A stretch of DNA of 64,000 nt from Trichoplusia ni (GCF_003590095.1 NC_039495.1:2527589-2591588); one strand, 5' to 3'. Shown: positions 50,296-59,158, counted from the first letter of the stretch. The notes: generated from the sequence alone by a model not told the origin. Made by a program: numbers and translations.

Positions 50296-50610
50296 TTAAA
50301 GTATTTGAAAAGAGCTGCGAAATTCGTTGCGTCTCTTTTTGTCCACAGCCAGAGCACTCAGAAAGTGGTGAAGGGTGTACTGAGGTTCATTCGGAGGAGA
50401 TATCGTGCGAAATACGATACATTGTTGACAATGATGTATTACTATTGATACCAGAGCTACGTGGATCCGCAATGTATTCAAATTCTTTACTTTCACAATA
50501 ATTTCTGGTTTAAGCACTTGAAGAGGCCCAGGTTGTATTTAATCAGCGAGAGTCCGACATTATAACCACGCCGTACCCTCGTCGTGGGATAGTCATTAGT
50601 TTCACCACAA
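50296..50610 (-). other. Repeat-like block with two overlapping open frames
   Basis: GC is raised against the flanks. One minus frame is open from 50517 to 50296 (73 codons, ending RSSFQIL). Another runs over about 35 codons (EYIADPRSSGINSNTSLSTM and on to DISSE-stop). The upstream part, with CCACGACGAGGGTACGGCGT, looks like a dispersed lepidopteran repeat I half recognise. I cannot say whether either frame is a real terminal exon. Confidence 0.3.
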
Positions 50611-51039
50611 AAAAAAATATATTTCTAGTCGTTATATATATTAAATTAGTTTTATAAAGTGATGTTTCGTAGTCTGCCTTTAATGAAAAGTTTATAAGAT
50701 TATTTAGGGTCCTAAGTTGCCTTCTTTAGCAAGTAAGGTAAAAGTTGATGTTTAGATTGAAATTTAAAAGCATCAAAACCATTAAATTAGCGTATAATAA
50801 ATTAAAGATACAAACAAAAACGACAAAATAATTATAATAATTAAGTAAGTATACTAAAAAAATAATTGATTTAAAAATAAACTATAAATAATTGTCATTA
50901 TCATATTGAACTTTAGTCGAATGTATTTTTATTTGAAAGGAATTTTCATTGTACTATACAGATCTAAAACATAACCCTCTTTTAGCAGTCGGGTCATTAC
51001 ATTGGTATTTCCTGTACTCTTATCATGACTGTTAACATT

Positions 51040-51437
51040 TTTTATTATTTTCTTGTTACTGGTTGTAATTATTTGACTCCAAAGCCTCTAATACTTTTCA
51101 GTCTTTGAAACAACTATTCTGAACAGATTTTACCGCGGTTTCATACACAAAGTGTTTCAACATACCCTGAAGAATGAATACCTTCTAGAATAGGAACATT
51201 AGAAAAATACTTCCTTTCTAAACAAAATTGTCATCACGTATATAAAAAATAGTACAGCAAGGTTAAAATTCAACTCCAATGCCGCTTCAAAACTCATTTT
51301 ACCGGCTATAAAACACACTTAAAACTTTAAGATACTAGATCATTTGACACTAAAAAACCGCGGAAAAATCCGTTCAAAACACACTAATTTCAAAACAAAA
51401 CTCACTTTTACTAATACTACTATTTTCCTTTACCGTG
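51040..51437 (-). other. Probable 3' UTR of the RPS6KC1-like gene
   Basis: From the stop codon leftwards there is no further exon. An AATAAA signal occurs on minus at about 51042-51050, giving a 3' UTR of roughly 400 nt. Other AT-rich signals further left could also be used. Confidence 0.4.
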
Positions 51438-51566
51438 TCAGTCTGGGACCGTCCAACTGTCGTATATATCTTGCCAGTCAATGTTTTTGAAGTATGGGTG
51501 ACGTTTGATCTCATCAATACCGTCTTTACCGGCCCCGAGGCGTTCTGAAGGCTCGAAGGTTAGTAA
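51438..51566 (-). CDS. RPS6KC1-like terminal exon
   Basis: 42 codons and a TGA stop (51440-51438), after acceptor TATTTTTACAG|TTA. FEPSERLGAGKDGIDEIKRH and PYFKNIDWQDIYDSW form the final helices of an AGC-type kinase domain. The protein ends five residues after IYDSW, so there is no AGC hydrophobic-motif tail. Confidence 0.9.
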   Translation of the reverse strand, partial: LLTFEPSERLGAGKDGIDEIKRHPYFKNIDWQDIYDSWTVPD

Positions 51567-54500
51567 CTGTAAAAATACATTAAAATTAACATAAAAAATC
51601 AATTTAAAATATGTACATAATGCAAAAATATATAGAAAAAAAGAGTAAAAATACAAAAAGATATTGTGGCCCATGAGGGGATCGAACCCGCGACCTTCGC
51701 GTTATTAGCACGACGCTCTAACCAACTGAGCTAATGGGCCGATATCTATAGGAGCGAAATACATGGTCTTGTCATGTGAGTGCTATTTATAGATATTGAA
51801 AGTAAAATTATCTGCAGATACGATCACACTTATATAAAGTGGCCTTGTTATTGGTAAATATATTATACGCTTTCTTTGAAAGATAATTATTGATAGCTGA
51901 TTTAATATAAGCAATTACTAAAAGATTTGTATGTAGTTCTTAGTATGAGTACTTCATTACTCACTCAATGATTAATATTCATTATTTGATTATTACAGTT
52001 CAGAATAATTCATCTATTTTTAAAACTTTTTATTGAATCTCTTTCGACTAAATAATATGCAAGTACTGTATAAGCCTGTACATTTTCCTTATATCTGATA
52101 GGCCCCATAATGCGAAGTTACACGATCACAATGTTCTTTCGAAATACATTGCCTATATTTTACTCCCTTCTTTTGTTTATTCCAATCCTTTTCGTCTCTT
52201 ATCCGTCGCACGCATCTCAGTCTTACTATATTAAAATTTAACATAATATATGTAAAAACTAGCTTATAATAATTATTAAATTAACATACCTGGGTTAACA
52301 ATGATTCTACTTCGACGGGCAGCCCGTCAGGTAGGTGCAGTATCGTGTGCGGAGTGAACGGTGTTCTGTGGTACGTTGTTAGCGGCTGAAATACAATTAT
52401 ACATTGAGTAAGACAGGAATAGTAAATAAAATAGAAAAGTCACTACGCTAATCGTCGAATAAAATTTAGTTTTTTATAAGAAAAAAATCTTTTTTATTTT
52501 ATAAAAAGTTACGAAATTATTTACAAAATTATGGTATTTAACGGTTTTCACATTCAAGTATTTCGATGACCAAATTACATTTTATTTTTGGGAGTAGTGT
52601 TATTAATAATTTATGTTCTGTTTTTGGCTATTTTAGAACTTGCTTCTATTCTTTCTGTCTGTCTTTTTTTGTTTTTGTTTTTATAATAATAATATAATAA
52701 TAAATCATTTTATTATCAGGCTACTAAGGCCCATAGACATATACCTTACAGACTAACATAGATATTTATACAATAGTTGTTAGTATATATAGCTTAAAAT
52801 TAAGTTAGTAAGCTTCCTTATACTGCGTCTTAGTGCGTTCTGGTGGAACTTGTCCGCGGAAGCGACGGAACACCACGTTCTGAGGCCAGAAGTCTTCATT
52901 TAAGACGAGATGTAAGAAGCAATTCGGTACTCGCACCACAAACGCCTTGAAGTTGACGTTGCGGTTCGACTCCAGCTCCTGCACCCTCAGCGTGTATTTC
53001 AACTTCTGGCGCACATACTCAACGATACTCTCTCGCTTCACAGAGTAATGTAGGCGGGAGATGTATACCGGCGTGTTCGGCTGCGCGGCACGCACTAGTT
53101 GTTCGGGCTTTGTTGGAGCCTTGCCGCAGCGGTTCTTTGTAGGTTTGGGACGACGCTTCTTCCTCTGCACCAGCTCAAAACCGTCTTCATCCCGTCTCGG
53201 CAGCAGCACACTCGGTGCAGCGGGCAGCGGGGCCCCGCACGGAGCAGGCGCGGCTCGTGCAGGAACACGCGCGGGCGCCGGCGCGGGCGCGCGGGGTAAG
53301 GTCACGCAGCTCGGATTTGGAGCAGCGGCGTCAGCATAAACGCGCCGAGGTGTCGACGCGGATACTTCTTTCGCAATCGGGGCATTGCACTCTCCTACAA
53401 CTGCAGACGCATCGAAATCAGCCGATGCAAAACTGCAGACGGAAAGGTTTTGCGCCCCGCGACGTGTGTTCACCTTAGAGGCCTCGTCAGGTGACCTACT
53501 ACAGACATAGTGTTACGCAATAACACTACTTCCGCGCGCAGCTCCTGAATGGTCTTTTCAGAGACCTCTAGTTTGGACTGCACTTCTGACAGGCTCGTCT
53601 TCAGGAAGATGATGTCTTTTAGGAGCCTCGTGACGTCGACGTGGTCGAACGTGACGGGGGGCAGCTTGTGCAGATCCTTCGCCACGAAAGTCGGAACGTC
53701 CGTCGTCCGGATCGGTCACCTTCAGCAAGGTGATTATGTCTTGGACGCTCTTCTCCGTACCATCCCTCCGTCTAGACGGCATCTGGTCGAGCTTGTCCAG
53801 GCTCATGTACAGCAGTCTCTTCCCACTGCTTATTTCTTCTTCCTTGAAGTTAGTCTTGCATATTTGCAAGATGCTAACTTCATCCATGGTGTCGATGGCG
53901 TGTTGTATAAACGCCAACAATTCGTTGGCTATGAGTGTTGAGCTCATAGCGACAGAGACGGGCAGCGGCATAGAGCCGCGCTGTTCGCGAATTTAAATGT
54001 CTGCACGTTGCACTTTATAAGGCACGTCCGTATTCGATGCCGGGTATTTTATGTCGGGTTTAGACAGACGGACTGCATGTAGTCCGATTGGTTTGCAGTT
54101 TGTTGCAAGTTGAACTGAAACTGCGTTAGAATTGCAATTTGTGGTTGAATTGCAGTTGACATGCGGGATAGTTAAGTATACTCACGACCCCACACAGCAG
54201 CTCATAGAGAAGCGCGCCCAGGCTCCAGTAGTCGCAGACGTGGTCGCGCGCGGGCGCGTCGCTGAGCGCGTCGTGCCACAGCTCGGGCGCCAGCGCGGCG
54301 GGGCGGCGCGACGCGCGCGCGGCCCACAGGCGCAGCCCCGCGCCCGCCCAGCCCACGCGGTACGACAGCAGCACGCGCCCGCCGCCGCCCAGCAGCACGT
54401 CGCGCGGGGACAGGTCTCTGGGGGAGGGGGTGACTAGCATTATTTGATAGCCAAAGGTATAGTTACCGGCACGGATCTTGAGCGCTCGGCGGAAGAGTGG

Positions 54501-57500
54501 GGATCGCTTTGCGCATCGTAAAATAAAACGCCAATCAATTGTGCGTACTCGTCGTCATGTGATGCATGCAACTGCAGCAAAAAACGAATTTCAACCAATC
54601 ACGAGTGACGGCTATGACGCGATGCGCTGCGGGCCAATCACTGCTCTATGCTCCCCGCCCCTCACTTCATACCGCAAAAGGGGCCCAAAAAATCACTTCT
54701 GCGCAGGTGAAGGTCAGCGCTCAGGATCCGTGCCGGTAACTTTAACGATTATACATTAAACATGAAGAACATAATAAGTCCGTGGCAGTGCCTTACGCAG
54801 CGTACCGTCCGCGGCGTCACATCGGTGCATCGCTCAGTTTGCACTTTGCTGTTGCACGATGCGCACGCGATCTACAAAAATCGGCTTACACGAGCCACGG
54901 CACGGTGCCGTACCCGCGACGTGTACGACATTACCATTACGGCTATAAACCCTCACGCTGCGATAGGAGCGAAGATACAATGGAAAATGTAAAAAAAACA
55001 GGGCAAGTATAAAATCACAACTTATATCTTCTAACCACGCTGACGAAGTCGCGGGCAACAGCTAGTATCCTATACATTTATTTATTTAATACAATATTGA
55101 GGACTGGAGCTATACAAATCTGGAGTAGCTATAATTTAGTTTTAAAAAGAACCATTATATTATGTTGGTAAGTAAACAATATAAATGCTAACCTGCATAT
55201 AACCCCGCAGTTGTGCAGACACTCCAAGGCGGTGAGTATCTCCGCGGCCCAGCGACACAGGGCCGACGGCGGCAACACGTCGCGACCGCGCAGCGGCTGA
55301 CAAAGTAATTACAACACTCTACAAATAATGGATTACTTTATTTGATTTTTTTATTTTATTACATATGCTTTATAATATTAAAATGTATATCTGTAGTAAT
55401 GGGGATGTTGATTAGTTATTAAACATAAACAAAACGTGTTTGCTGGGTAACAGCAGCTGCAATATGTACATCATCTGTGAAAATTTCAACTGGCGAGCTA
55501 AATCGATTCGTACGATACAGTCTGATGACGGACGGACATACAGCAGAGCCAACAAAATGTATCGTTTTGAGAAAAATTGAGCCCCAAATCCAATGATTTT
55601 ATTTAAAGTAATTGCAATTGCGTACATTATAAAATTATAGCTGCTATATTTCCATGATAATACATACCTAATACGAATTATACGATAAAAACTTTTACTT
55701 TTATTTCATTAAATAAAACTCACCCTATTAATACTTGGCGAACCACACGCATTATCAACTTTACAATCCTTTGTATCCTCCTTAACTTCAACCTTCGTTT
55801 CGCTCAAAACTCTATCAACATTGATCAGCAGTTTCTGAGAATTCAACACCAACTCGTTGACGGACACATCTTCATTATTATTCGCTACACTTTCAACTTC
55901 ATTATCATTGACTTTTGAATTCTTGTTTTTTGGTTCAGTGAATACGTTTTCTAGGTTGACTTCCCTTGCTGGGGTGGTTGGTAGTGATTTCGTGTAGTTT
56001 TTGATGTAGTCGAATAGTTTCTTTCCTGGTGCGTATGAGAGTATTAAGAATATGAGGTTACTGGTTTCGATATAGGCTTGTAGAGGCACCATGTACGGTA
56101 TAACTGTTGGTAGTATTGGTTGTCTGGTTTCGTTTGCTCGCTGAACGAAGAATTCGTCGAACTCTGTCAAGTTGTTCGGTACTTTTTGGATGACCTGCGG
56201 ATGGAAAGGGTAGTTTATTATTCTATTCAGGATTTTAGTTAAAGATGTTTTGGATGACATTAAAAACATGAGAAATTCCCCACTCTAGTTGGAATTTCGC
56301 TTCAAAATCCGCTTTCAAAAAACTGGACCATCCAAAATCGATTAAAAGTCTAGGCAAATTAAGTTTGAGGACTTTAGATACTTAAGGACTTGTCCTATGA
56401 GTCACATTTGAAAACTATTGCTATTGTTTAACTATTGCAGGGTCAGTGAAGACTTCATTGTTTGTTTAACACCTTACCTTCATAGCATAATAAGCCTGTT
56501 CCGTCTTATGCAGTACCAGCATCATGCTGTTCCCTAGGATATCCAGTACTCTGTATAGTGACAGGTCTTCATAGGGCCGCTTCAGCATTGACAGAGGGAT
56601 CGGGCAGTGGAGAGATCGCGAGTTGTCATCCGGTTCAGGAAGCAACTGTTGAAATGTATAAAATGTTTGTGGTTTAAGTCAATTTAAGTGAGGTTACGAT
56701 AAACCAGGTGTGCGAAAGTGTCGCGCGTTTGGTCCCCGTGTATGACAATAGATTGTGTGATCCACGAATGCTTGTTCTGAATCTGGGTGTGTTTGTATAA
56801 ATGACTTGATAGTTAAAAAAAAATGTATGTAGTTATGGGTGAATTCAGCTCATTTTTACAAGGCGAATAGGTGGCCCTTGTAAACATACAGTAATATCTG
56901 TATGTGTATTATCACAGCTTTCATTTGTTCCAAGCTTTCTTTTAACTAATCGTTGCACGCATATAATAGCGCCGCCGCACATATGAGTTGATAGACTATA
57001 TGTATGTCATCATCGGCCTAGCGAAAAACCCAACTATGTTGGGGTCGGTTACCAGTCCAACCGGTTTCAGCTAAGTACAACAGTGTTTTACAAGGAGCGA
57101 CTGCCTATCTGACCTCCTCAACCCAGTTACCTGGGCAACACGATACCCCTTGGTTAGACTGGCTGTCAGATATTTCAAGGTTCTGACTACTTGTAACCAC
57201 TGTGAAAGATGTAGGAATAACAGCCGGGACCCACAATTTAACGTGCCTACCGGAGGAACTCGTTATGACAAAGATGGTCACCCATCTACGGACCAACCGC
57301 GTCAAGCATAGCTTAACCTGTGATCGAATCACTTATGCGGTTAAAGCTTAGCCACGAGCTCCTCCAATTAACAAATAATTAATGATTTGATTCAAACTCT
57401 TATGACTTACACTCCGTTCCGTATCGCAGAGATGGTTTTTGTAAATATCCTCGGCGTAAGACAAATATTTGTTGGTTTTCTCTTTGATTAGCGCTCTTCT

Positions 57501-57517
57501 TTGCGGGTCTGTGTCGG
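51438..57517 (-). CDS. RPS6KC1: RPS6KC1/RSKL-type MIT-domain pseudokinase-like protein, last seven exons (gene span)
   Basis: Seven minus-strand exons (57517-57411, 56645-56478, 56194-55724, 55296-55193, 54417-54186, 52385-52290, 51566-51438) join in phase to 434 complete codons plus stop. Order: MIT domain (DTDPQRRALIKEKTNKYLSY), linker, kinase N-lobe with Lys in YYAMKV, an acidic insert, C-lobe with LECLHNCGVICRDLSPRD and CDYWSLGALLYELLCGV, and an AGC-like end (FEPSERLG...HPYFKNIDW). The family (vertebrate RPS6KC1/RPK118, fly CG7156) pairs PX and MIT domains with a kinase domain split by an insert, and acts at endosomes, binding sphingosine kinase and PRDX3 in mammals. DFG is replaced by LSYRVGW and the catalytic-loop Asn by Asp, so activity is doubtful. 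The PX exons are missing at the N gap. Confidence 0.85.
51667..51740 (-). tRNA. tRNA-Ile (AAT)
   Basis: Acceptor GGCCCAT pairs with ATGGGCC, and the discriminator is A. The A box is TAGCTCAGTTGG and the B box GGTTCGATCCC. The loop CTAATAA gives anticodon AAT. A TTTTT run at 51656-51660 (minus) terminates Pol III transcription. It lies in the last intron of the kinase gene, in the same orientation. Confidence 0.96.
52290..52385 (-). CDS. RPS6KC1-like exon: C-lobe
   Basis: 32 codons, phase 0 on both sides (TTGTATTTCAG|CCG; ACCCAG|GTATGT). It reads PLTTYHRTPFTPHTILHLPD and ends VEVESLLTQ, leading directly into LLTFEPSERLG in the last exon. Confidence 0.85.
52805..53971 (-). pseudogene. Transposon ORF broken by two frameshifts
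   Basis: Three minus frames follow one another: MSSTLIANELLAFIQHAIDT and on (from about 53947), a middle part with DLHKLPPVTFDHVDVTRLLK and a predicted coiled coil (LKTSLSEVQSKLEVSEKTIQ), and a C-terminal part of about 220 residues. The last part has Ala/Pro-rich and basic (RKKRRPKP) segments, then VYISRLHYSVKRESIVEYVR and VPNCFLHLVLNEDFWP. The frame changes near 53705 (net +1) and 53512 (net -1). The layout, coiled coil then basic linker then a small folded domain, resembles ORF1-type or accessory proteins of mobile elements that I have seen in insects but cannot name. Function unknown. Confidence 0.55.
54064..54160. repeat. TGCAGTT array at the transposon 5' edge
   Basis: Repeated GACTGCA, TTGCAGTT, AACTGC and AATTGCAGTTG motifs, related to 29229-29355. 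The array stops about 25 bp from the donor of the kinase exon at 54186. Confidence 0.55.
54186..54417 (-). CDS. RPS6KC1-like exon: catalytic loop to CDYWSLG
   Basis: One base plus 77 codons (CTCCCCCAG|A; GGGGTC|GTGAGT). It encodes DLSPRDVLL, a Gly/Ala/Arg-rich segment with VLLSYRVGW at the DFG position, LAPELWHDAL (APE motif) and CDYWSLGALLYELLCGV (helix F). GC is very high (over 70% by eye) against AT-rich introns. Other frames here are GC-driven shadows. Confidence 0.85.
54462..54740. mobile_element. MITE with 25-bp terminal inverted repeats
   Basis: GTTACCGGCACGGATC at the left end continues to TTGAGCGCT. The right end read in reverse complement is GTTACCGGCACGGATC then CTGAGCGCT: one mismatch in 25. 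The 279-bp element has no coding capacity and lies 44 bp upstream of a kinase-exon acceptor. Flanks (TATA on the left, TTTA on the right) do not define a clean duplication. Confidence 0.75.
54776..54940. repeat. GC-rich intronic segment, probable TE fragment
   Basis: CpG-rich with a near-palindrome (CCACGGCACGGTGCCGTACC), flanked directly by a Helitron-like end. I do not recognise the family. Confidence 0.4.
54941..55065 (+). mobile_element. 3' half of a Helitron-like element
   Basis: Matches the last 125 bp of the copy at 401-661: TCACGCTGCGATAGGAGCGA, GATACAATGGAAAATGT, and GACGAAGTCGCGGGCAACAG ending CTAG/T. Confidence 0.7.
55193..55296 (-). CDS. RPS6KC1-like exon: C-lobe helix and catalytic-loop start
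   Basis: Starts PLRGRDVLPPSALCRWAAEI and ends LECLHNCGVIC plus two bases of the Arg of RDL. Flanks are TACTTTGTCAG|CCG and TGCAG|GTTAGC. Too short to show as an open frame by itself; found through the splice sites and the kinase motif that continues in the next exon. Confidence 0.85.
55724..56194 (-). CDS. RPS6KC1-like exon: N-lobe and acidic insert
   Basis: 157 codons in phase 0 (CATCCGCAG|GTC; AATAGG|GTGAGT). VIQKVPNNLTEFDEFFVQRA and the hinge-like NLIFLILSYAPGKKLFDYIK come first. A low-complexity acidic stretch of about 90 residues (Asn, Glu, Val and Lys rich) then ends at PSINR. A long insert at this place is normal for the family and is probably disordered. The read-through frame past the donor ends within four codons. 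Confidence 0.85.
56478..56645 (-). CDS. RPS6KC1-like exon: linker and kinase N-lobe start
   Basis: Phase 0 on both sides (TTTCAACAG|TTG; AAG|GTAAGG), 56 codons. PYEDLSLYRVLDILGNSMML is followed by the strand carrying the ATP-site lysine, YYAMK. A canonical GxGxxG glycine loop is absent, replaced by LDILGNSM. Confidence 0.85.
56707..56815 (+). mobile_element. tRNA-derived SINE fragment
   Basis: GTGTGCGAAAGTGTCGCGCG followed by TTTGGTCCCC (decayed B box), then GTGTGATCCACGAATGCTTG and TTCTGAATCTGGGTGTG, closely matching the body of 16578-16782 (minus). It lies in the intron between the MIT exon and the next exon. Confidence 0.65.
57008..57360 (-). mobile_element. Second copy of the 5S-like SINE
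   Basis: About 90% similar to 17257-17618 along its length. The 5S-like head on minus is better preserved: TTCGATCACAGGTTAAGC and CGCGGTTGGTCCGTAGATGG. A clear target duplication is not visible, and a few bases are missing inside (ATACGG near 57250), so this copy is older. It ends 50 bp from the donor of the MIT exon. Confidence 0.75.
57411..57517 (-). CDS. RPS6KC1-like exon: MIT domain
   Basis: Acceptor TTATTTTCAG|CC and donor CGGAGT|GTAAGT. The exon starts with two bases of a split Ala codon and encodes 35 residues ending DTERS. DPQRR...KTNKYLSYAEDIYKNHL is the helical MIT pattern (microtubule interacting and trafficking; ESCRT-III tail binding). Only the last part of the domain is on this exon. 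The previous exon should be about where the N gap begins. Confidence 0.85.
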
Positions 57518-57773
57518 CTGAAAATAAATAAAAGCAAAACATATTTAATAGGCTATAAATAATTAATAAACGAATTGTTTTGGGCGTGCACAGTCATTTT
57601 GGAAAGTAATCGTGTTATACTATATTTGTGGATGCGTGACAGCGCATTACAAGGCTTAGAGCGCCATCTCTTTCATTCTACCAGAACTTCAATAATATTA
57701 CTTCAAAAAATGATTATTAATAACATGAAATATAATTATCCACAGGAGAAGTCCATCCAATACATTTTAAAAA

Positions 57774-58773
57774 NNNNNNNNNNNNNNNNNNNNNNNNNNN
57801 NNNNNNNNNNNNNNNNNNNNNNNNNNNNNNNNNNNNNNNNNNNNNNNNNNNNNNNNNNNNNNNNNNNNNNNNNNNNNNNNNNNNNNNNNNNNNNNNNNNN
57901 NNNNNNNNNNNNNNNNNNNNNNNNNNNNNNNNNNNNNNNNNNNNNNNNNNNNNNNNNNNNNNNNNNNNNNNNNNNNNNNNNNNNNNNNNNNNNNNNNNNN
58001 NNNNNNNNNNNNNNNNNNNNNNNNNNNNNNNNNNNNNNNNNNNNNNNNNNNNNNNNNNNNNNNNNNNNNNNNNNNNNNNNNNNNNNNNNNNNNNNNNNNN
58101 NNNNNNNNNNNNNNNNNNNNNNNNNNNNNNNNNNNNNNNNNNNNNNNNNNNNNNNNNNNNNNNNNNNNNNNNNNNNNNNNNNNNNNNNNNNNNNNNNNNN
58201 NNNNNNNNNNNNNNNNNNNNNNNNNNNNNNNNNNNNNNNNNNNNNNNNNNNNNNNNNNNNNNNNNNNNNNNNNNNNNNNNNNNNNNNNNNNNNNNNNNNN
58301 NNNNNNNNNNNNNNNNNNNNNNNNNNNNNNNNNNNNNNNNNNNNNNNNNNNNNNNNNNNNNNNNNNNNNNNNNNNNNNNNNNNNNNNNNNNNNNNNNNNN
58401 NNNNNNNNNNNNNNNNNNNNNNNNNNNNNNNNNNNNNNNNNNNNNNNNNNNNNNNNNNNNNNNNNNNNNNNNNNNNNNNNNNNNNNNNNNNNNNNNNNNN
58501 NNNNNNNNNNNNNNNNNNNNNNNNNNNNNNNNNNNNNNNNNNNNNNNNNNNNNNNNNNNNNNNNNNNNNNNNNNNNNNNNNNNNNNNNNNNNNNNNNNNN
58601 NNNNNNNNNNNNNNNNNNNNNNNNNNNNNNNNNNNNNNNNNNNNNNNNNNNNNNNNNNNNNNNNNNNNNNNNNNNNNNNNNNNNNNNNNNNNNNNNNNNN
58701 NNNNNNNNNNNNNNNNNNNNNNNNNNNNNNNNNNNNNNNNNNNNNNNNNNNNNNNNNNNNNNNNNNNNNNNNN
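57774..58773. other. Assembly gap, exactly 1,000 Ns
   Basis: A round-number N run marks a scaffold join of unknown true length. Nuclear sequence lies on the left and mitochondrial sequence on the right. Open frames running through the Ns are artefacts. Confidence 0.99.
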
Positions 58774-59087
58774 ATTCCACAAAATGAAATAACCCCTACT
58801 AATTTTCGATTATTAGATGTTGATAATCGAATTATTCTTCCTATAAATAATCAAATTCGTATTTTAGTTACAGCTACTGATGTAATTCATTCATGAACTG
58901 TTCCTTCTTTAGGAGTTAAAGTAGATGCTAATCCAGGTCGTTTAAATCAAACTAATTTTATATTAATCGACCAGGAATTTTTTATGGGCAATGTTCAGAA
59001 ATTTGCGGAGCTAATCACAGATTTATACCTTTGTAATTGAAAGAATTTCAATTAAAAATTTTATTAATTGAATTAATAATTATTATT
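58774..59087 (+). pseudogene. cox2: cox2 3' part, with two 1-nt deletions
   Basis: Cytochrome c oxidase subunit II, C-terminal half (inner-membrane complex IV; CuA domain). It reads IPQNEITPTNFRLLDVDNRI, then ATDVIHSWTVPSLGVKVDAN with TGA as Trp. After QTNF one base is missing (about 58960), which shifts the frame through the CuA ligand region. The expected FYGQCSEICGANH appears only in another frame. A second deletion (about 59031, after ATACCT) shifts it again. The end is an incomplete stop T before trnK. The 5' half is lost at the gap. Sequencing error in T-runs or a NUMT would both explain this. Confidence 0.85.
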
Positions 59088-59158
59088 CATTAGATGACTG
59101 AAAGCAAGTACTGGTCTCTTAAACCATTTTATAGTAAATTAGCAATTACTTCTAATGA
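59088..59158 (+). tRNA. trnK: mitochondrial tRNA-Lys (CTT)
   Basis: CATTAGA pairs with TCTAATG. The loop CTCTTAA gives anticodon CTT, usual in insects. It directly follows cox2. Confidence 0.95.

Larger units (their letters stand above)
52690..54166 (-). mobile_element. Transposable element inside the kinase gene, class undecided
   Basis: Almost the whole intron between 52386 and 54185 is one foreign block. On minus it starts with a TGCAGTT-rich region (54160-54064) and continues with a GC-rich open-frame region (53971-52805). It ends in an AT-rich tail with AATAAA and A-rich runs (52720-52660). The tail suggests a transcript-derived or retroposed end, while the subterminal repeat array suggests a DNA transposon. 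No transposase, integrase or RT is present. Confidence 0.6.

Noticed and set aside
53061..53996. Plus-strand frames of 66-130 codons opposite the transposon ORF
   Set aside because: They are shadows of the minus-strand GC-rich ORF, with Arg/Ala/Gly-rich content and no domain.
54132..54437. Plus-strand frame of 101 codons opposite the kinase exon
   Set aside because: A GC-driven shadow of the real exon, which is fixed by splice sites and kinase motifs on minus.
57575..58792. Frames of 337-405 codons running through the gap
   Set aside because: They consist almost wholly of unknown residues from the Ns.
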